A stretch of 12,880 bases of DNA, taken from contig DJNI01000085.1 in NCBI GenBank assembly GCA_002436765.1, forward strand, positions 1 to 12,880, written 5' to 3'. The position numbers were made by a program, and so were the translations under genes. A model generated the notes under the pieces. It saw only the letters and a program-made list of their open reading frames with translations, searched no databases and was not told the DNA's origin. This stretch comes from Clostridiales bacterium UBA6468 (GTDB lineage Bacteria; Bacillota; Clostridia; Oscillospirales; Oscillospiraceae). Position 1 is the first letter of the stretch. Every line of letters begins with the position of its first letter. Below, piece by piece: positions 6,323 through 12,880 of this stretch.

Positions 6323-7837
6323 TCAATAGATCACATGCAGCCATTTCCGCTTGTCCACAACCACATGCTTATGCCGGTCGATATACGCAATAATCATCTG
6401 GGAAATTTCCGTCGGCTGATCCCTGACCAGCCTGCACTTCGCGTAGAACGGATACCCGCCCGTGCCGGTGGCCCGGTAGTTGTTCATGCACAGCGTCAGC
6501 GTGCGGCCCTCTTCCAGCTCTTTGCCCTCGTACAGCATGGACGTGACCCGGTCGCCCACCGGCCGGCGGACATCCATCGTCACTTCCAGGCCGGATAGGT
6601 AGTCAAAGTTATAGTGCTGAACAATGGGCTTCAGGAAGCTCTGCCCCACCTGAAGATGCCCGGACTCGTCCAATTCAAAGTACTCCGCACAGCGTTCCAG
6701 TCCGGCCTTCAGAACCCGGCGATCTACCTCAAGCGTTTGCAGCGTGTTTGGAAACACATAAGTCGCCACCACGTCCCGGATGGTGACCTGCTTGTTAAAG
6801 CCCTTCACCACATTGGCAAGGCTGGTGACGGAAAGATCCGCCCCGGAGGCTTCCAGCTGCACCTGGTTGAAGAAATTGGCAATCAGCGAGCCGTTTTCCG
6901 CCATCTCCATATGATCTCCGGGCAGCAGCGGAACGTCCAGCTCCCCCAGGGGCTGATCCAGGAAAACGGCGTTCTGGGCATCCAGCGGCGCCAGAAATGC
7001 CGCCAGCCGCTCGTCCGGCTTTCCGGGGTCAACCAGCCGGGAATGGGCGGTCACATCCCCCTCATCCGACACCTCCGCATCCATCCGGACATACTGCCTG
7101 CACCGATCCGGGGACTGGCAGGCGTAGGTGCCGAAAAGCTGCAAGTCCGCCTTGGCCTGATGCTGGTGTCCCGTCAGCAGGATGTCGAAATCCAGCTCCC
7201 GGCAAATCCGGTAAGCCTGATTTTCACCGGTATCGGAAAGATTTTTCCCGGTGGTCAGATCGTTTTCAAACCCGCCGTGGTAAATGCAGACCGTAACGTC
7301 CACACCCGCTTTTTTCAGCTCCTCCAGCGCGGCCGCCGCGGCGGGGAAAGCCTCGTGAACTTTAATGCCCTCCAGATTTTCCGGCTTCTCCCACAGGTTG
7401 ACAAAATGGGTGGTAATGCCGGTAATGCCCACCCGCAGGCCGTTTTCCAGCGTGACCACGGCAATCCGCTCCACGCCGGATACCCCCTCCACGTTGGCAT
7501 TGACACACCGCGCGTCCAGATGGCCGAGGTAGCTTTCCAGCGCCTCTTTGCCATAGTTAAAATCGTGGTTGCCGATGGTGACAAACTGATAGCCCGCCAG
7601 ATTCATCACCCGGGCGGACACCTTCGCCCCCTCCGCCGGATTCCGGCTGAGCCAATAGGCAAAGGGGCTTCCCTGCAAAATATCGCCGCCGTCCAGAATC
7701 AGGGTGTTGCCGTCGTGGGGAAAGGTGGACGCGCAGCGGGAAAGGCCGGTGGTGCCGGGCACCCCCGTGGCGTAGTCCATATCGGAAAAATAGCCGTGAA
7801 TATCGCTTGTAAAGCAGATCGTCAGATTTCGGTTCAT
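6323..7837 (-). CDS. Metallophosphatase / 5'-nucleotidase (UshA/CpdB-like), no signal peptide
   Basis: A 504-residue calcineurin-like phosphoesterase joined to a 5'-nucleotidase C-terminal domain. Dinuclear metal ligands are visible: D12 and H14 (TSDIHGYF), D52 (LDGGDILQGSP), N90 and H91 (TIGNHDFNYG), H187 (IYHGG), H224 and H226 (LLTGHQHQ). The C-terminal block MNNYRATGTGGYPFY matches the substrate-binding region. Relatives hydrolyse 5'-nucleotides or 2',3'-cyclic nucleotides and are normally exported. This one begins MNRNLTICFTSDIHG directly, so it has no signal peptide and should be cytoplasmic. The ATG at 7837 is chosen because AAGGGAGT lies 6 bases upstream. The longer open frame reaches back only into phnE DNA. 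It is the last gene of the cluster, behind a hairpin-T-tract. The exact substrate is unknown. Confidence 0.9.
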   Translation of the reverse strand: MNRNLTICFTSDIHGYFSDMDYATGVPGTTGLSRCASTFPHDGNTLILDGGDILQGSPFAYWLSRNPAEGAKVSARVMNLAGYQFVTIGNHDFNYGKEALESYLGHLDARCVNANVEGVSGVERIAVVTLENGLRVGITGITTHFVNLWEKPENLEGIKVHEAFPAAAAALEELKKAGVDVTVCIYHGGFENDLTTGKNLSDTGENQAYRICRELDFDILLTGHQHQAKADLQLFGTYACQSPDRCRQYVRMDAEVSDEGDVTAHSRLVDPGKPDERLAAFLAPLDAQNAVFLDQPLGELDVPLLPGDHMEMAENGSLIANFFNQVQLEASGADLSVTSLANVVKGFNKQVTIRDVVATYVFPNTLQTLEVDRRVLKAGLERCAEYFELDESGHLQVGQSFLKPIVQHYNFDYLSGLEVTMDVRRPVGDRVTSMLYEGKELEEGRTLTLCMNNYRATGTGGYPFYAKCRLVRDQPTEISQMIIAYIDRHKHVVVDKRKWLHVIY

Positions 7838-7852
7838 TGTAATACTCCCTTG

Positions 7853-7886
7853 AAAAAGGCTTCGGCGTTGACGCGCCGAAGCCTTT
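7853..7886 (-). terminator. Hairpin with T-tract between phnE and the nucleotidase gene
   Basis: On the minus strand a perfect 10-bp stem (GGCTTCGGCG with CGCCGAAGCC, extendable by three A-T pairs) closes a 6-base loop and is followed by five T residues. The AAGGGAG ribosome site of the next gene begins two bases later. It has the form of an intrinsic terminator or attenuator placed inside the operon, which would lower nucleotidase expression relative to the transporter. Confidence 0.75.
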
Positions 7887-7896
7887 GGTTGAATCG

Positions 7897-8754
7897 TTAT
7901 TGCCCTTGCGCCAGCTTCCGGCGGATTCTGGTGGAGAAGAACTCGATGATCAGCGCCAGCACCATCAGCCCCCAGACAAAGGAGCCGACCATCGCCCAGC
8001 GGCGGCTGTTCAGGCACTGCACCAGGGACGCGCCGATGCCGCCCGCGCCCACGATACCCAGGGTGGTGGCATCCTTCAGGTTGATATCGAAACGGTAAAT
8101 GGTGGTGGAAATGAAGCTCGCCGTCAGCTGCGGGATAACGCCGTAGCGGATCTTCTCAAAGGCGCTGCAGCCCATGGCGTCCAGGCTTTCCAGAATGTGG
8201 GTGTCCAGGTCCTCAATGGCCGTGATGTACATTTTGGAGATCATGCCGATGGAGCAGATGGACTGGGTGATAACGCCGCAGGCCGCGCCGGGGCCGGTAA
8301 CGCGGATCCACATCAGCGCCCACACCAGGCTGGGGATGGTGCGGATCATCAGGATCAGCAGCCGGAACAGATAGGAAATGGGCTTCGGCATAATGTTGCT
8401 CGCGGCCAGAAACGCGAAGGGGATCGCCAGGATCGCGCCGAACAGGGTACCCAGCACCGCAATGGCCACGGTTTGCAGCAGCAGATAGGGGACGTCCGTG
8501 TCTCCGGTGCCGAAGAGCAGCACAGTGTCGGGATGAAAGACGCCGTGAAGAACGCCCTTAGCCACCTCGGTGCCCGTGGTGGTCATGCCGTTGAACTGGA
8601 GGCTGGAGGATGACCAGCCGACCATGACCGCGATAATCAGCACGATCAGGGTGTAGAGCATCCACTTCCGGGGACGGTTGGCATAGGCCTCGGCAGCGGT
8701 GAGCTTCCGGTGGTAGGTTTCTTCAAAGGTTTCCAATTTGGTTCTTGCAGACAT
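7897..8754 (-). CDS. phnE: Phosphonate-type ABC transporter permease PhnE (second copy)
   Basis: A 285-residue inner-membrane permease of the PhnE family. A cytoplasmic N-terminus leads to a first membrane span near residues 32-47, and more hydrophobic spans follow. The EAA loop that docks the ATPase is at about 189-208 (ESLDAMGCSAF...IP). The conserved LGIVGAGGIG lies near the end. ATG 8754 is preferred over ATG 8760 because AGGAGG (8761-8766) touches the latter but is 6 bases from the former. The protein is paralogous to the preceding permease, starts 13 bp after it, and probably forms a heterodimeric channel with it. The substrate class is uncertain: family members carry phosphonates, phosphite or phosphate esters. 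Confidence 0.92.
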   Translation of the reverse strand: MSARTKLETFEETYHRKLTAAEAYANRPRKWMLYTLIVLIIAVMVGWSSSSLQFNGMTTTGTEVAKGVLHGVFHPDTVLLFGTGDTDVPYLLLQTVAIAVLGTLFGAILAIPFAFLAASNIMPKPISYLFRLLILMIRTIPSLVWALMWIRVTGPGAACGVITQSICSIGMISKMYITAIEDLDTHILESLDAMGCSAFEKIRYGVIPQLTASFISTTIYRFDINLKDATTLGIVGAGGIGASLVQCLNSRRWAMVGSFVWGLMVLALIIEFFSTRIRRKLAQGQ

Positions 8755-8767
8755 GTGCATCCTCCTC

Positions 8768-9619
8768 TCAGCTCAGCTTCTTGCGCAGGTAGGCGCTGAA
8801 GAATTCGATGAACGCAACGACCACAAACAGCGTCAGCAGAACCGTGCCAAGGCTCTCATAATCACGCCAGCCGATCCGCTCGTTGATGGTGATGCCCAGG
8901 CCGCCCGCACCCACGTAGCCCAGAATGGCGGAGGCGCGGATGTTCATTTCAAAGCAGTACAGGCAGTGGCTCAGATAAACGGGCAGGATCTGGGGAACAC
9001 AGGCCGACCAGAACGCCCGGAATTTATCGGCGCCCAGCGCCTCCATGGCCTCAAAGGGACCCATATCGATGGTCTCAATGCTCTCGTAGAGCATCTTGGA
9101 CACGACGCCGAAGGTAAAAATGGCGATGGCCACCGTGCCGGAGAAGGTGCCCAGAGAGAAGATCAGCGCGCAGACCAGGGCGATGACCAGCGTAGGCAGG
9201 GTGCGGATCAGCGCCAGAATAAAGCGGAAAATGCTGACGATCACCCCATTGCGGTTGATGTTGGAGGAAGCGAGGATCGCCACCGGCATGGCGATGGCGC
9301 AGCCGATGACCGTGCCCAGAATGGACATCTTGATGGTGTCCAGCAGAGGGCTGATGACCTTGGGGAAGAACTCCCAGTTGGGATGGAAAATCTTTTTCAT
9401 CAAGTCCAGCATCTTGGTAAACCGGGTGATGACGACCGCGAGGTCAAAGCCGGTCATATTCAGCGCCCACGCGACGGCCAGCGCCAGACAGATCACAATC
9501 AGCGGCGTGCGGCTTCTGGGGCGGCGGACGGTGTGTCCGTTTTCCAGGGTGATGATCTGAGGCTTGAAGATCTTATCGAAGAGCGTCTCTTTGTAGAGAG
9601 CGGTATTTTCGTTTTCCAT
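8768..9619 (-). CDS. phnE: Phosphonate-type ABC transporter permease PhnE (first copy)
   Basis: A 283-residue membrane permease. A polar N-terminus (about 38 residues, with the basic patch RRPRSR) precedes the first span near 39-53. The EAA loop is at 190-209 (EAMEALGADKF...VP), and LGYVGAGGLG is the conserved PhnE motif near the C-terminus. ATG 9619 is chosen because GGAG lies 7 bases before it. The alternative ATG at 9625 would overlap the phnC stop as ATGA but leaves only one base after GGAG. Either way the gene is translationally coupled to phnC. With the second permease it should form the membrane pore served by PhnC and PhnD. Confidence 0.92.
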   Translation of the reverse strand: MENENTALYKETLFDKIFKPQIITLENGHTVRRPRSRTPLIVICLALAVAWALNMTGFDLAVVITRFTKMLDLMKKIFHPNWEFFPKVISPLLDTIKMSILGTVIGCAIAMPVAILASSNINRNGVIVSIFRFILALIRTLPTLVIALVCALIFSLGTFSGTVAIAIFTFGVVSKMLYESIETIDMGPFEAMEALGADKFRAFWSACVPQILPVYLSHCLYCFEMNIRASAILGYVGAGGLGITINERIGWRDYESLGTVLLTLFVVVAFIEFFSAYLRKKLS

Positions 9620-9621
9620 GC

Positions 9622-10386
9622 TCATTCTCCGTCACCCATGGTGGGAACCTTGGCACCGTTGTAGACCGCGTCGATCTGCTCCTGGGTAATGGTGCTGGCG
9701 GGGCCGTCGAAGACGATCTCACCGGCGCGGACGCCGATGACCCGGTCGCAGTATTTAAGCGCCAGGTCAACATGGTGGATGTTCAGCAGAATGGAGATGT
9801 TGTACTCTTTGTTGATGCGGACAAAGTCCTCCATGACCTGCTTTGCGGTGATGGGATCCAGGGAAGCCACCGGCTCGTCGGCCAGAATGATCTTGGGGTT
9901 CTGGTTCAGGGTACGCGCCAGAGCGACACGCTGCTGCTGGCCGCCGGACAGCTGGTCGCAGCGGGTATAGGCTTTGTCCAGAATGCCCACCTTGTCCAGG
10001 CTTTCCAAGGCGCGCATCTTTTGATCCTTGGTGAAAATGCCGAACAGAACCTGGAAGAAGTTCATATCCGGCACGTCGGCGGTCAGAACGTTCTTAATGG
10101 CGGTGCTGCGGGAAACCAGATTGAAGCTCTGGAAGATCATGCCCACCTTCCGGCGGTACCGGCGCAGTGCCTTTCCCTTCAGAGCGTCCACATCGACGCC
10201 GTCCACGGTCAGCTCGCCCTTGGTGATATCGTGCATCCGGTTGATGCAGCGCAGAATGGTGGACTTGCCCGCGCCGGACAGGCCGATGATGGCGACAAAT
10301 TCTCCCTGTTCAATTTGCAGGTTGATGCCCCTCAGTGCGGTGAAGCCGTTGGGATAGGTTTTGTATACGTCTTTAAATTCAATCAT
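9622..10386 (-). CDS. phnC: Phosphonate-type ABC transporter ATP-binding protein PhnC
   Basis: A 254-residue transport ATPase. Visible motifs: Walker A GLSGAGKST (35-43), Q-loop Gln86 in IFQSFNLV, signature LSGGQQQR (146-153), Walker B IILADE (166-171), the PVASLDP D-loop, and switch His204 in NIHHVDLA. The FQxFNLV and IHHVDLA blocks are typical of the PhnC group. The ribosome site is weak (an AGAGAAG-like stretch about 8-10 bases before the ATG). It lies downstream of phnD across 223 bp of hairpin-rich DNA and is tightly linked to the first permease. It energises import through the PhnE pair. Confidence 0.95.
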   Translation of the reverse strand: MIEFKDVYKTYPNGFTALRGINLQIEQGEFVAIIGLSGAGKSTILRCINRMHDITKGELTVDGVDVDALKGKALRRYRRKVGMIFQSFNLVSRSTAIKNVLTADVPDMNFFQVLFGIFTKDQKMRALESLDKVGILDKAYTRCDQLSGGQQQRVALARTLNQNPKIILADEPVASLDPITAKQVMEDFVRINKEYNISILLNIHHVDLALKYCDRVIGVRAGEIVFDGPASTITQEQIDAVYNGAKVPTMGDGE

Positions 10387-10435
10387 ATCAGCGTCTTCTC
10401 TTTCTTTAAGCTAATAAGCCAAATTGGACATGCGC

Positions 10436-10447
10436 GAGCCGAAGCTC
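10436..10447 (-). promoter_or_regulatory. Small UUCG-tetraloop hairpin
   Basis: On the minus strand GAGC, TTCG and GCTC form a 4-bp stem capped by a UUCG tetraloop, an exceptionally stable RNA motif. It directly abuts the larger hairpin at 10448-10507, on the phnC side. No T-tract follows. It probably belongs to one structured intercistronic unit with the larger hairpin. Confidence 0.5.
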
Positions 10448-10507
10448 TGCGGCAAGGCGGCTTGCCACCGGCAGCGTGTCGGGTCGATGGCAACCCGCCC
10501 TGCCGCA
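10448..10507. repeat. Long inverted repeat between phnD and phnC (REP-like)
   Basis: The 20-base arms at 10448-10467 and 10488-10507 are complementary except for one G-U pair and one G-G mismatch. They enclose a 20-base GC-rich loop. The transcript would fold into a very stable hairpin. Size and composition resemble a repetitive extragenic palindrome or a miniature element. No T-tract follows on the minus strand toward phnC. Confidence 0.65.
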
Positions 10508-10548
10508 AAAAATCCGTAAAAACTGAGTGTTTAGGGCTTCATTAGGGT

Positions 10549-10580
10549 GAAAGCGCCCTGTTTTGACGCAGGGCGCTTTC
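10549..10580 (-). promoter_or_regulatory. Perfect 12-bp hairpin after phnD
   Basis: GAAAGCGCCCTG (10549-10560) and its exact complement (10569-10580) enclose an 8-base loop, starting 29 bp after the phnD stop codon. No T-tract follows directly on the minus strand, so it is a better candidate for a 3' stabiliser or processing site than for a classical terminator. Such hairpins often let the binding-protein message outlive the permease part of an ABC operon. Confidence 0.6.
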
Positions 10581-10609
10581 AAAATTACTCTAAGAAACCT
10601 CTGAATAAA

Positions 10610-11731
10610 TCAGGAAACCACTTCCAGAGCGGCACGGGCGCCGTCGTAGTCGGAATCCTTGGCGATGGCGTAGCCGGTATGGCTGTAGACGCTGAAGATA
10701 TCCTTACCTTCATCGGTGTTGATGATATCAATAAAGCAGGTCTGAAGAGCCTTGATCATTTCAGGCGTGTAGTACTGGCTTTCCTTGGAAATGGCAACGG
10801 TGTCGTTGTAGATGGGGTCGGTAACGCCGATGACGTTCAGCTCATTCCAGATGGAGTCGGAGCGCCCCATGCCCTGCTTGCCGGTCTCGTCCTTCTGATC
10901 CACGGGCAGAGTCCAGGAAGCTTCGTAGTCGTTACGGCCGTCGGCGTAGCAGACGATGATGTCCACCTGCTCAGCGGCGGCGTAGGAGAAAGCGGTGCCG
11001 TAGCCGGAGTCCAGAGGAACGACATTGGACAGATCGGAGATCTTCTTGCCGTCGTAGTTCTTCATCAGCCACAGAGTGGGATAGATGTAACCGGCGGAGG
11101 AGGAAGTTTTCTGAACGGCCCACTTGGCCTTGTCCAGCTCTTCCCAGGTCAGCTTCTCACCGGCATTGACCTTGGCGGCCAGCTCCTTGCCGTAGGGAGA
11201 AGGCGTTGCGTAGATCAGAGAACGGTAGTAGGTGACCTGAGGGCCGTCCTTCTTGGTGGCGTTGGCTTCACCGTTCCAGTCGGCGGGGTTCTCGCTGTCG
11301 TTGGACAGGCCGTTACGGGTAGCGGTCAGAATGACCTCGGTGTCATCGGAATACAGGGCGTAGGTGCCGCCGGGCAGCCAGCCCAGATCGATGGTACCGG
11401 CGGACATGGCCTCGCCGGTGGCGTCGTAGCTGGTGCCGACGGAGATGTCAACTTCGTCAATGTCGTAGCCCAGCTTTGCCATTTCGGCCTTCACCAGCTC
11501 AGGCAGATTTTTCGTGCCGGCGATGATGACGTCGGCGTCCTTGGAGGGAACGAACTCCAGAGTCAGCTTGTCAAAATGAGGGCGGGCAGCCTCGGTCGTC
11601 TCAGCGGCCTTCTCGGTGGTGCTGGCAGCGGCCTCGGTGGGAGCCTTGGTCTCGGCAGCGGGGGTCTTACCGCAGGCGCCCAGGGACAGAACCAGAACCA
11701 GTGCCATGGTCAGTGCAAGGATCTTTTTCAT
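10610..11731 (-). CDS. phnD: Phosphonate-type ABC transporter substrate-binding lipoprotein PhnD
   Basis: A 373-residue binding lipoprotein of the PhnD family. The N-terminus (MKKILALTMALVLVLSLGAC) is a lipoprotein signal peptide ending in the lipobox LGAC, with Cys20 as the lipidated residue. An Ala/Thr/Glu-rich tether follows (about 21-50), then the bilobal binding domain. The stretch KTSSSAGYIYP (208-218) is the family's serine-rich loop that holds the phosphorus group of the ligand. The ligand itself cannot be read from sequence: phosphonate, phosphite and phosphate ester are all possible. AAAGGAG lies 9 bases before the ATG. It has its own promoter behind surE, and strong hairpins separate it from phnC. 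Confidence 0.93.
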   Translation of the reverse strand: MKKILALTMALVLVLSLGACGKTPAAETKAPTEAAASTTEKAAETTEAARPHFDKLTLEFVPSKDADVIIAGTKNLPELVKAEMAKLGYDIDEVDISVGTSYDATGEAMSAGTIDLGWLPGGTYALYSDDTEVILTATRNGLSNDSENPADWNGEANATKKDGPQVTYYRSLIYATPSPYGKELAAKVNAGEKLTWEELDKAKWAVQKTSSSAGYIYPTLWLMKNYDGKKISDLSNVVPLDSGYGTAFSYAAAEQVDIIVCYADGRNDYEASWTLPVDQKDETGKQGMGRSDSIWNELNVIGVTDPIYNDTVAISKESQYYTPEMIKALQTCFIDIINTDEGKDIFSVYSHTGYAIAKDSDYDGARAALEVVS

Positions 11732-11817
11732 TTTGGATATCTCCTTTATGATTTTTATTCACGGTGAAACACCGGGAATTACGGGTCGGTTGGGGCACCA
11801 ATCGTCCCAACACATGC

Positions 11818-11845
11818 ATAATAGCACATTTTGTGTTTTTTTCAA
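11818..11845 (-). promoter_or_regulatory. phnD promoter with internal dyads
   Basis: On the minus strand the -35 is TTGAAA (11840-11845) and the -10 is TATTAT (11818-11823) with a TG-N extension, separated by 16 bp. The spacer holds the dyad CACA-TTT-TGTG (11825-11835). A second dyad, GTTGGG...CCCAAC (11789-11811), begins near the predicted start site. Both are possible operators, and the repressor is unknown. The leader to phnD is about 80 bases. No terminator is visible after surE, so read-through from surE is also likely. Confidence 0.65.
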
Positions 11846-11873
11846 GTGGTTCAGCACAATTTTTGCCTGATTT

Positions 11874-12599
11874 TTACATAACCGCGCACCTGACTTTACC
11901 GATGGAGACGTAACCCTTCAGAACGGCCTCCACATCGGTGCCTTCCGGAACCGCGTCTGCCTCCGTCAGCGGGGAGCCCTGCCCGGTAAGGGCGACCGCG
12001 CCGTCGGGCAGCGCCGTCTTCCGGTAGTTCTCGCTGTAAAACTGAAGGGGAGCGACGGTACGTTCTCTCAGGATGCCCTTCAGCCTTTCGGGGGCGACCG
12101 CCGGGAAATTCACGTTCCACACCTCGCCCCGTCCCTGGCCGGCTTCCACCAGCTCCCGCATGATGCTCACCAGATACTTATCGGCAATATGCAGAGGGGC
12201 GTTCATGGTGCTGGAAAAGGCCATGGCCGGAACGCCGTTCATGACCGCCTCGAAGGCCGCGCCCAGGGTGCCGGAATAGGCGATGTCGAAGCCCGCGTTA
12301 TAGCCGTCGTTAATGCCGGAGAAAACGTAGTCCGGCTTTTCCTCCAAAAGATGCTGCATGGCGATCTTCACGCAGTCCACAGGCGTGCCGTCCACCATGT
12401 AGGCCGCCTTCACGGGAACGGGAAAGTCATCCACCCTGTCTACCCGCATATCCCCGCGGATCGTTATTTTCTGGGACATGGCGCTGCACTGATGAGCCGG
12501 CGCCACCACCGTAACCTCCCCCAGCTCCATAGCGGCCTTCGCCAGCAGCGCAATACCGGGAGCATGGATAGAGTCGTCGTTTACGACCAGGATTTTCAT
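11874..12599 (-). CDS. surE: 5'/3'-nucleotidase SurE
   Basis: A 241-residue SurE, a metal-dependent cytoplasmic phosphatase acting mainly on nucleoside 5'- and 3'-monophosphates, and in some species on short polyphosphate. Metal and catalytic residues are present: D8 and D9 in VNDDSIHAPGI, S39 in the APAHQCSAMS loop (family form APxxxxSG), and N97 in the hallmark SGINDGYNAGFDIAYSGT. The Gly usual after the second Asp is Ser here (NDDS), a mild variation. The length is normal. A GAGAGG site lies about 10 bases before the ATG and a good promoter lies upstream. It is placed directly before the phn-type transporter rather than in its common context with pcm/rpoS, which points to a role in handling the imported substrate. 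Confidence 0.95.
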   Translation of the reverse strand: MKILVVNDDSIHAPGIALLAKAAMELGEVTVVAPAHQCSAMSQKITIRGDMRVDRVDDFPVPVKAAYMVDGTPVDCVKIAMQHLLEEKPDYVFSGINDGYNAGFDIAYSGTLGAAFEAVMNGVPAMAFSSTMNAPLHIADKYLVSIMRELVEAGQGRGEVWNVNFPAVAPERLKGILRERTVAPLQFYSENYRKTALPDGAVALTGQGSPLTEADAVPEGTDVEAVLKGYVSIGKVRCAVM

Positions 12600-12651
12600 A
12601 TGTATGTTTCCTCTCTATACGCATTTCGTCAGAATCCTTCACGATACCAGC

Positions 12652-12680
12652 ATCATACCATCAATGGCGGGATAATGCAA
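12652..12680 (-). promoter_or_regulatory. surE promoter
   Basis: On the minus strand the -35 is TTGCAT (12675-12680) and the -10 is TATGAT (12652-12657) with an exact 17-bp spacer and a TGG extension before the -10. Transcription would begin about 45 bases before the surE start. It likely also serves the genes behind surE by read-through. Confidence 0.7.
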
Positions 12681-12880
12681 TATTAAACACCTGGTTTATT
12701 CTCCCGGATCGGCAAGAGCTGTGAGCGAGAAATTTTCGGCCGGTCGAGATACCGGAAACGGCAGAATTCTTTGGCAACACCGCACAAAGTATAATGGTCC
12801 CGTAATTTCAGACCACGCCTCGAAAAAATATCGTGAACACGGTAAAATACAGTAAGAGCGCAAAAAAGGAGACAACACCA
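12681..12880. other. Divergent upstream region leading to a gene beyond the window
   Basis: No gene is visible. A plus-strand ribosome site AAAAGGAG (12864-12871) ends 9 bases before the window edge, so a plus-strand gene probably starts just past 12880. TATAAT at 12790-12795 and TAAAAT at 12843-12848 are possible -10 boxes, each with only a weak -35 at 17 bp. A dyad CCGGT-N6-ACCGG (12740-12755) lies upstream of them. Confidence 0.5.

Noticed and set aside
6614..8098. 494-codon plus-strand open frame opposite the nucleotidase gene
   Set aside because: It is antisense to the metallophosphatase, which has all its metal ligands. The plus-strand translation is Gln/His/Gly-rich with no motif.
10547..11767. 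406-codon plus-strand open frame opposite phnD
   Set aside because: It mirrors a clear lipoprotein gene. The Gly/Val-rich repeats are complements of the Ala/Thr/Glu-rich coding bias.
12696..12878. 60-codon minus-strand open frame upstream of surE
   Set aside because: It covers the likely promoter region of a divergent gene, has no ribosome site and no similarity. Its composition is noncoding-like.

Overview
The window looks like a chromosomal segment of a moderately GC-rich anaerobic Firmicute, probably a gut-type clostridium of the Oscillospiraceae kind. The evidence is the clostridial Suf gene order (Rrf2 regulator, sufC, sufB, sufD, sufS, sufU), use of SufU rather than IscU or SufA, strong purine-rich ribosome binding sites, sigma-A type promoters and a lipoprotein-anchored ABC binding protein. 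The species assignment is inference.

Left edge (1-497): four short dyad-containing repeats that resemble the terminal repeats of an IS21-type element, an intrinsic terminator for something left of the window, a mostly empty stretch, and then a near-consensus promoter embedded in two matching CCTA-N9-TAGG dyads.

Plus-strand operon (498-5681): an Rrf2/IscR-like Fe-S sensing repressor followed by the complete Suf iron-sulfur assembly machine. SufC is the ATPase, SufB and SufD the scaffold, SufS the cysteine desulfurase and SufU the zinc-dependent sulfur acceptor. The genes are tightly packed, and sufS and sufU overlap. Catalytic and ligand residues are intact in all of them.

Convergent junction (5682-6322): visibly AT-richer DNA holding one unrecognised minus-strand ORF with foreign-looking codon use, a doubtful micro-ORF, and the minus-strand terminator of the next operon.

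Minus-strand cluster (12599 down to 6323), in transcription order: surE (5'/3'-nucleotidase), phnD (binding lipoprotein), phnC (ATPase), two phnE permeases, and a metallophosphatase/5'-nucleotidase without a signal peptide. No C-P lyase or other phosphonate-degrading gene is seen. The two unrelated phosphoesterases, both apparently cytoplasmic, suggest that the phn-type transporter imports a phosphate ester, perhaps a nucleotide, which is dephosphorylated inside. That is an inference. Promoters are visible upstream of surE and of phnD. Strong hairpins after phnD, before phnC and after phnE2 look like expression-tuning elements.

Right edge (12600-12880): the surE promoter and leader, then a divergent upstream region ending in a plus-strand ribosome binding site for a gene that starts just beyond the window.
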